A stretch of DNA of 26,365 nucleotides from Candidatus Woesearchaeota archaeon. Its GTDB lineage: Archaea; Nanoarchaeota; Nanoarchaeia; Woesearchaeales; CALCXY01. Location of the stretch: contig JASMFX010000068.1 of assembly GCA_030751555.1 (NCBI GenBank), positions 1 to 26,365 of the forward strand, read 5' to 3'. This document shows, piece after piece, positions 22,170-26,365 of this stretch; position 1 is the stretch's first letter, and each line of letters begins with the position of its first letter. Position numbers and translations under genes: made by a program. The notes under the pieces were generated by a model that did no database searches, was not told where the DNA came from, and was given only the letters and a program-made list of their open reading frames with translations.

Positions 22170-22915
22170 AGGCGATTATTCCTGCAGCAGGATATGCTAC
22201 AAGGTTGTATCCTTTAACTCAGGATAAACCAAAACCATTGCTTCCTGTTGCTGGAAAGCCAATGATTGAATATATTATAGAAAAGATTTTAGAGTTAGGG
22301 GTTGTTGATCATATTTATATTGTAACCAATGCCCGGTTTTATAAGAACTTTGTAAGCTGGCAGGAAAGTTTTTCTTGTAGTATTCCTATAAAGATTATTA
22401 ATGATGGAACAACTTCTAATGAGGATAGATTAGGAGCTATCGGGGACAAGGTTCTTGTTATGAAACAAGAAAAGATTGATGATGAGATTCTTGATATAAG
22501 CGGTGATAATCTATTTAATTATTCTCTTAAGGAGATGTATGCATTGTTTAAAGAGTTTAATGCAGAGGTTATTGGACTCTTTGATGTGAAGACAAATGAG
22601 CAAGCAAAGAAGTTGGGTATTTGTGCAATTAATGATAAAAAGGTGATCACTCAATTTGTGGAAAAACCAGAGAATCCTCCAAGTACTCTAGCCTCTACCG
22701 GGATTTATATGTATCCAAGGGAAACTGTAAGTCTTTTTAATAAGTATCTCGAGGAAGGCAATAAACCTGATGCTCCCGGGTTTTTCTTAGAATGGCTCTA
22801 CAAAAGGAAAACTATTTATGGGTATCCTTTTAATAAACCAGAAGAGCAATGGTATGATATTGGCAGTATTGACCAATATGAAGAGGCAAATAGGGTGTTT
22901 GCTCAAAAAGAATGA
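22166..22915 (+). CDS. Sugar-1-phosphate nucleotidyltransferase (GalU/RfbA-like)
   Basis: The 249-residue enzyme joins a sugar-1-phosphate and an NTP, releasing pyrophosphate. The signature is [20 protein letters not shown] at 7-26 (a G-x-x-T-R-L-x-P-L-T form with Ala for the second Gly). ISGDN near 111 holds the metal Asp, VEKPENPPS follows, and [13 protein letters not shown] ends the protein. There is no hexapeptide tail, so it is a single-domain enzyme. It overlaps ugd and the UDP-xylose synthase gene by 4 bases each. UDP-glucose synthesis from glucose-1-P and UTP would feed the two neighbours. The base specificity is inferred from context. Confidence 0.92.
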   Translation: MKAIIPAAGYATRLYPLTQDKPKPLLPVAGKPMIEYIIEKILELGVVDHIYIVTNARFYKNFVSWQESFSCSIPIKIINDGTTSNEDRLGAIGDKVLVMKQEKIDDEILDISGDNLFNYSLKEMYALFKEFNAEVIGLFDVKTNEQAKKLGICAINDKKVITQFVEKPENPPSTLASTGIYMYPRETVSLFNKYLEEGNKPDAPGFFLEWLYKRKTIYGYPFNKPEEQWYDIGSIDQYEEANRVFAQKE

Positions 22916-23838
22916 AAAAAGTACTTGTAACTGGTGGAGCTGGCTTTATTGGAAGTCATTTATGTGAATATCTTTTGAACAAGGGCTATAAAGTTATCTG
23001 CATGGATAATTTTCTTACAGGAAGCAAAGAAAACATAAAGCATCTAGAGAAAAATTCTCATTTTTTATTGATTGATCATGATGTTACTAAGGAAATCAAT
23101 TTTAAGGGAGATCTGGATTTTATTTATCATCTAGCATCTCCAGCTTCTCCTGTAGACTATCAACAGATTCCTATTAAAACTCTCAAGATAAATGCTCTTG
23201 GAACGTATCATGTTCTAGGATTGGCTTTGGCTAAAAAGGCAAGGTTTTTGCTTGCCAGTACCTCCGAGATCTATGGTGATCCTCAGGTTAATCCTCAACC
23301 AGAAGAATATTGGGGCAATGTTAATACTATTGGTGTGAGGAGCTGCTATGATGAGGGAAAGCGATTTGCAGAGAGTCTTACTATGGCTTACAGAAGATTT
23401 CATAAATTAGATACTAGAATTGTCAGGGTGTTTAATACCTATGGCCCTCGCATGAGGGCAAAGGATGGAAGAGTAATTCCTACATTCATTAATCAAGCAT
23501 TGAAAGGAGAGGCACTTACTGTTTTTGGGACAGGAAAGCAAACTAGGAGCTTTTGCTATGTTTCTGATATGGTAGTGGGTTTGCATAGTCTTATGCTTTC
23601 TAAGGAATTACTTCCTGTGAATCTGGGAAATCCAGTAGAGTCAACGATTCAAGAGATAGCTGGACAGATTATTAAGATTATTGGTAGCAAAAGCAAGATT
23701 ATAACAAAGCCTTTACCAGAGGATGATCCTCATGTTAGGTGTCCAGATATCAAGAAGGCTAAGAATGTTTTAAAATGGGAGCCTAAGGTAAATTTGGATA
23801 CTGGGTTGAAGAAAACTATTGAGTATTTTAGCACCTAG
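22912..23838 (+). CDS. uxs: UDP-xylose synthase (UDP-glucuronate decarboxylase)
   Basis: The 308-residue short-chain dehydrogenase turns UDP-glucuronate into UDP-xylose. NAD+ is held by [10 protein letters not shown] at 7-16. Family-specific features are [12 protein letters not shown] near 73-84, [10 protein letters not shown] at 115-124 with Glu119, and [20 protein letters not shown] at 132-151. The last includes the catalytic Tyr146 and Lys150 of Yxxx[17 protein letters not shown] and [10 protein letters not shown] complete the match. These features separate it from UDP-glucose 4-epimerase and dTDP-glucose dehydratase. Its place after ugd gives a complete UDP-glucose to UDP-xylose route. 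UDP-xylose probably decorates surface glycans. Confidence 0.93.
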   Translation: MKKVLVTGGAGFIGSHLCEYLLNKGYKVICMDNFLTGSKENIKHLEKNSHFLLIDHDVTKEINFKGDLDFIYHLASPASPVDYQQIPIKTLKINALGTYHVLGLALAKKARFLLASTSEIYGDPQVNPQPEEYWGNVNTIGVRSCYDEGKRFAESLTMAYRRFHKLDTRIVRVFNTYGPRMRAKDGRVIPTFINQALKGEALTVFGTGKQTRSFCYVSDMVVGLHSLMLSKELLPVNLGNPVESTIQEIAGQIIKIIGSKSKIITKPLPEDDPHVRCPDIKKAKNVLKWEPKVNLDTGLKKTIEYFST

Positions 23839-23868
23839 ATTTAGAAGTGGTTTTCTAGCACAATAAAC

Positions 23869-23876
23869 CTTTTAAA
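23869..23876 (+). promoter_or_regulatory. TATA-like box for the methyltransferase gene
   Basis: CTTTTAAA-type element centred 27 bases before 23900. It would start transcription at or near the in-frame TTG, leaving a short G-rich leader ahead of the ATG at 23912. Confidence 0.5.
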
Positions 23877-23911
23877 TGGCATTGTAATTCTCTATCTAAT
23901 TGGGGGATCGT

Positions 23912-24643
23912 ATGGAAGAAGAGAACTATGATGTTATTTATTCTTTAGAAAAGCAGAATTGGTGGTATCGTGCTAGGCGAGATCTTCTTTACAAAGTTCT
24001 TAAGGGGATGCATAAGCAGTTTGACAAAACATTAGATTTTGGCTGTGGTGTTGGAGCGAATCTTTCTATGCTTAGAAAGATCTCAAAGAATGTTATTGGT
24101 ATTGATTATTCTCAAAAGGCAATAGATTACTGTGCAAATAGAGGCTATGACCATGCAGTGAGGATGAGCGGGGATAATCTTGAGTTTGAAGAAAATTCAT
24201 TTGATCTTGTGCTTTGTTCTGATGTTCTTGAGCACATAGAGGATGATAAAACTGCACTGAAGGAGATTGCGAGGGTATTAAAGCCAGGAGGGATATTGCT
24301 TTTTACTGTACCGGCTCATAATTATCTTTGGGGGCCTGTTGATGAGATAAGTAATCACTTCCGGCGTTATGAATTGAAGAAAATTAGGCCTTTATTGCCT
24401 TTCAATCTTAGTATTAGAAGACTTGGATATTGGAATCTTTCAACTTTTTTTCCAAATCTCCTTTTTGTGAGAATTTCTGGTTTATTTAATGGTAAAAAGC
24501 GTTCATCTAATACTCTAGATGCTGTGCCTGGATTTTTGAATTCTCTTCTCTATAAGATAATCTGTCTTGAAAACAAAGCATTTACTCATTCTGTTAGTAT
24601 TCAGGGTGTGAGCATTGTGGGAATTTGTCAGAAAATTCTTTAA
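23912..24643 (+). CDS. SAM-dependent class I methyltransferase
   Basis: The 243-residue protein has the class I SAM fold. Motif I is LDFGCGVGANL at about 41-51, then VIGIDYSQKAID, SFDLVLCSDVLEHIED and LKPGGILLFTVPA. WWYRARR near the N-terminus and SNHFRRYELKKI are common in this branch, which often sits in polysaccharide clusters. A hydrophobic stretch (NLSTFFPNLLFVRISGLF) near residue 180 suggests membrane association. The ATG at 23912 follows GGGGG at a suitable distance; an in-frame TTG at 23900 is an alternative that would suit a leaderless message. The acceptor is unknown, perhaps a lipid-linked sugar. Confidence 0.85.
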   Translation: MEEENYDVIYSLEKQNWWYRARRDLLYKVLKGMHKQFDKTLDFGCGVGANLSMLRKISKNVIGIDYSQKAIDYCANRGYDHAVRMSGDNLEFEENSFDLVLCSDVLEHIEDDKTALKEIARVLKPGGILLFTVPAHNYLWGPVDEISNHFRRYELKKIRPLLPFNLSIRRLGYWNLSTFFPNLLFVRISGLFNGKKRSSNTLDAVPGFLNSLLYKIICLENKAFTHSVSIQGVSIVGICQKIL

Positions 24644-24733
24644 ACGAACCTTAATTCATAAAACTTAATAATGAGAAACGCTTAAATATTATACCAAATT
24701 ATCGGTTTTAATTGGTTCTTTCCGGAAAAGAAA

Positions 24734-24745
24734 CATTTAAATATA
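24734..24745 (+). promoter_or_regulatory. TATA box for the radical SAM gene
   Basis: CATTTAAATATA centred 27 bases before the ATG at 24767. A second TATA-like CGCTTAAATATT lies near 24679-24690 and has no assigned gene. Confidence 0.65.
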
Positions 24746-24766
24746 ATAAAATTAACTATTGTTAAG

Positions 24767-26080
24767 ATGATTGCTAAAAAAAGAATATTGTTTGTTAAAC
24801 CTGCAGATGTTTATCCTGTTAAAAAAGGGATCTATAATAGGTCCTGGATGCCAATTGCCTTGGCTAATTGTGCTGCGTTACTTGAAAAAGAAGGGTTTGA
24901 ATGCAAGATTATAGATGCGCATGCACATGGGCTACCTATATCTGAAGTTGTTGCTAATGCAGAGAACTACGACAAGGTTTTTGTTACCTCTACTGATATT
25001 GAACGATGGGAGTGTCCTCAGGAAGATATTGATTCTTTTGTCAAAACTTCACTTGAGCTTGGAAAGCTTAACAAAGAGATCTATGTAATGGGTGTTCATG
25101 GTTCATTGCATCCAGAGATGATTCTAGAAAAGACAAAACCTAAAGCAGTTATTCGTGGTGAACCAGAAGCGACTGTACTTGAGATTTGTACTAAGGAATC
25201 CTTAAATGATATTAAAGGGATAACCTTTAAGGTCGATGGAAAGGTTGTTACAAATGAAAACCGGGAGCCTCTTGATATGACTATCTTGCCTATCCCTGCG
25301 TATCATCTTTTAGATTCCAGTAAGTATCATTATGAAGTTATGGGAGATCATTTTGCTCTTTTTGAGGGTTCACGTGGATGTTACTATCAATGCAAATTTT
25401 GCTTGAAAGAAATGTTTGGGAATCCTATCAGGAGTAAACATCCTGAGCAACTCATCAAAGAAGTGGACGAAGCAATTACCAAGCATGGGGTGAAGTTTGC
25501 ACAGTTTATTGATCTTGAATACACGCTTAACAAAGAAATGTATCACAAGGTGTTGGATCATCTTATTGAAAAGAACTATGATTTTAAGTGGTGTTGTCAG
25601 GCTAGAGCAGATAATCTTGATCCTGAACTTCTTAAAAAAATGAAAAAGGCTGGTTGCCAAATGATTCTTTGCGGTATTGAGTCTGGTAGTGAAAAGACTC
25701 TCAAAGTTATTAGAAAGGGTTTAACTCTTGAAAAGGTCAAAAGAGGAATTGCTGAAGCTAAAAAGGCAGGTATTGATACTGTATGTTTTTTCATGTTTGG
25801 ATTTCCTGGAGAGACCAAAGAAGATATGCAGGAGACTATAAAGTTTACTAAGGAGCTTAATCCTACCTATGTCTCATTTCATGATCTTATTCCTCACAAA
25901 ACTACTGAAATGTATAATGTGAAGGAAGAGCTTAATAATCAAAAATTGGCCCAGAGCATGAGACGCTTGGGATACATCCATTTTTATCTTAGACCTAGTT
26001 ATTTGATGTCAAGGTTATTTAGAGGAAACATCTTTGACTTAGGAAAACAATTAAAACTATTCTGGGGGTTTGTCCGATGA
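24767..26080 (+). CDS. B12-binding-type radical SAM protein
   Basis: The 437-residue protein has an N-terminal cobalamin-binding-like domain. DAHAHG at 50-55 fits the D-x-H-x-x-G lower-ligand motif. The radical SAM core carries the cluster motif C-x3-C-x2-C as CYYQCKFC (Cys205, 209, 212). CQARADNLDPELLKKMKKAG and CGIESGSEKTLKVIRKG are typical of the B12-radical-SAM (BchE/methylase) group, as is FFMFGFPGETKEDM. Members do methylations or ring formation on lipids, peptides or tetrapyrroles; I cannot name the substrate. The last codon overlaps the next ATG (ATGA), so the two are coupled. The next product, which starts with a Gly/Ser/Cys-rich segment, may be a partner or substrate. Confidence 0.92.
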   Translation: MIAKKRILFVKPADVYPVKKGIYNRSWMPIALANCAALLEKEGFECKIIDAHAHGLPISEVVANAENYDKVFVTSTDIERWECPQEDIDSFVKTSLELGKLNKEIYVMGVHGSLHPEMILEKTKPKAVIRGEPEATVLEICTKESLNDIKGITFKVDGKVVTNENREPLDMTILPIPAYHLLDSSKYHYEVMGDHFALFEGSRGCYYQCKFCLKEMFGNPIRSKHPEQLIKEVDEAITKHGVKFAQFIDLEYTLNKEMYHKVLDHLIEKNYDFKWCCQARADNLDPELLKKMKKAGCQMILCGIESGSEKTLKVIRKGLTLEKVKRGIAEAKKAGIDTVCFFMFGFPGETKEDMQETIKFTKELNPTYVSFHDLIPHKTTEMYNVKEELNNQKLAQSMRRLGYIHFYLRPSYLMSRLFRGNIFDLGKQLKLFWGFVR

Positions 26081-26365
26081 TAGAGATAAAACAAGAATCA
26101 AATCAAGATAAAGAAATTAAAAAAGAATCACAAAATGATAGTTCTTCATGTGGTTCTGGAATTGGAGATGCTCATGGAGATTCTTCTGGAACACCTGGAG
26201 CTACTATTGGTTATGGAGGCTCTGGAGGTGGTTGTGGAAGTAGTTGTGGTAGTGAAGGAGCACACCCCTCTGTTAAAGGAGGATCTGTTGAATCCCCTAC
26301 AGAAGCTGAATTAAAGGATTCTAAAACTGATTCAGCGCATATGGTATCCCGTGAGTCTGCAAAGG
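26077..26365 (+). CDS. Gly/Ser/Cys-rich N-terminus of an unknown gene, cut by window edge
   Basis: The frame opens at ATG 26077, overlapping the radical SAM stop by 4 bases, and stays open to the window end (96 complete codons). Residues 1-21 are charged and polar (IEIKQESNQDKEIKKESQ). Residues 22-62 are low-complexity Gly and Ser with three Cys: SSCGSGIGDAHG, then GYGGSGGGCGSSCGSEG. After that the sequence turns into ordinary charged protein (SPTEAELKDSKTDSAHMVSR). It has no signal peptide. Such a cysteine patch might bind metal or be modified by the radical SAM neighbour, or it may just be a flexible extension on a larger enzyme whose domain lies beyond the window. I do not recognise the protein. 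Confidence 0.72.
   Translation, partial: MIEIKQESNQDKEIKKESQNDSSSCGSGIGDAHGDSSGTPGATIGYGGSGGGCGSSCGSEGAHPSVKGGSVESPTEAELKDSKTDSAHMVSRESAK

Noticed and set aside
1..26365. CRISPR array, insertion sequence or integrase
   Set aside because: No regular repeat-spacer pattern, transposase or integrase was seen; the only repeats are short promoter-type elements and one 12-base pair.

Overview
The window looks like a piece of an AT-rich archaeal chromosome, probably from a small-genome DPANN-type lineage such as Woesearchaeota or Pacearchaeota. The archaeal calls rest on TATA boxes centred about 27 nt upstream of many start codons (leaderless transcripts), a Fap7/AK6-type kinase, an archaeal TrmB-type regulator, an S-layer_C-domain protein and an archaeal-style 5S rRNA. 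The exact lineage is inference from the gene set, not from a phylogenetic marker.

Region 1 (1-3759): a truncated secreted protein and a divergent secreted von Willebrand A protein share a promoter region. They are followed by a short Fap7/AK6-type nucleotide kinase, an unrecognised 175-residue protein on the minus strand, and a ZIP-family metal transporter.

Region 2 (3856-8029, minus strand): a two-gene unit. The promoter-proximal gene encodes a winged-helix protein fused to an S-layer_C-like domain and ending in an EF-hand loop. It abuts a gene for a giant (about 1086 aa) helical-repeat protein of unknown function.

Region 3 (8113-13159, plus strand): a tightly packed amino-sugar operon. 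It holds a YvcK/GlmR-like protein, a GlmU-like nucleotidyltransferase fused to a hexapeptide domain and a HAD phosphatase, GlmS, and a GNAT acetyltransferase. Together they could supply and regulate UDP-GlcNAc; a phosphoglucosamine mutase is not seen here.

Region 4 (13282-18106): a Fic protein, then a TrmB-type regulator facing a Tat-targeted SGNH hydrolase across a strong palindrome. A possible Pol-beta-fold nucleotidyltransferase and a coiled-coil protein follow, each with its own promoter.

Region 5 (18193-19932): a shortened NFACT/RqcH protein lacking its C-terminal NFACT-R domain, a free-standing 5S rRNA gene on the opposite strand, and an unrecognised 154-aa protein.

Region 6 (19964-24643): a ribbon-helix-helix DNA-binding domain fused to a degenerate sugar nucleotidyltransferase is divergent from an operon of UDP-glucose dehydrogenase, sugar-1-phosphate nucleotidyltransferase and UDP-xylose synthase. 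Repeated GGATAA elements lie between them. The operon has the right order for sugar-1-P to UDP-sugar to UDP-glucuronate to UDP-xylose. A SAM methyltransferase follows.

Region 7 (24767-end): a B12-binding-type radical SAM protein overlaps by four bases the start of an open-ended gene whose N-terminus is rich in Gly, Ser and Cys. Much of the window thus deals with making, modifying and regulating cell-surface sugars and proteins.
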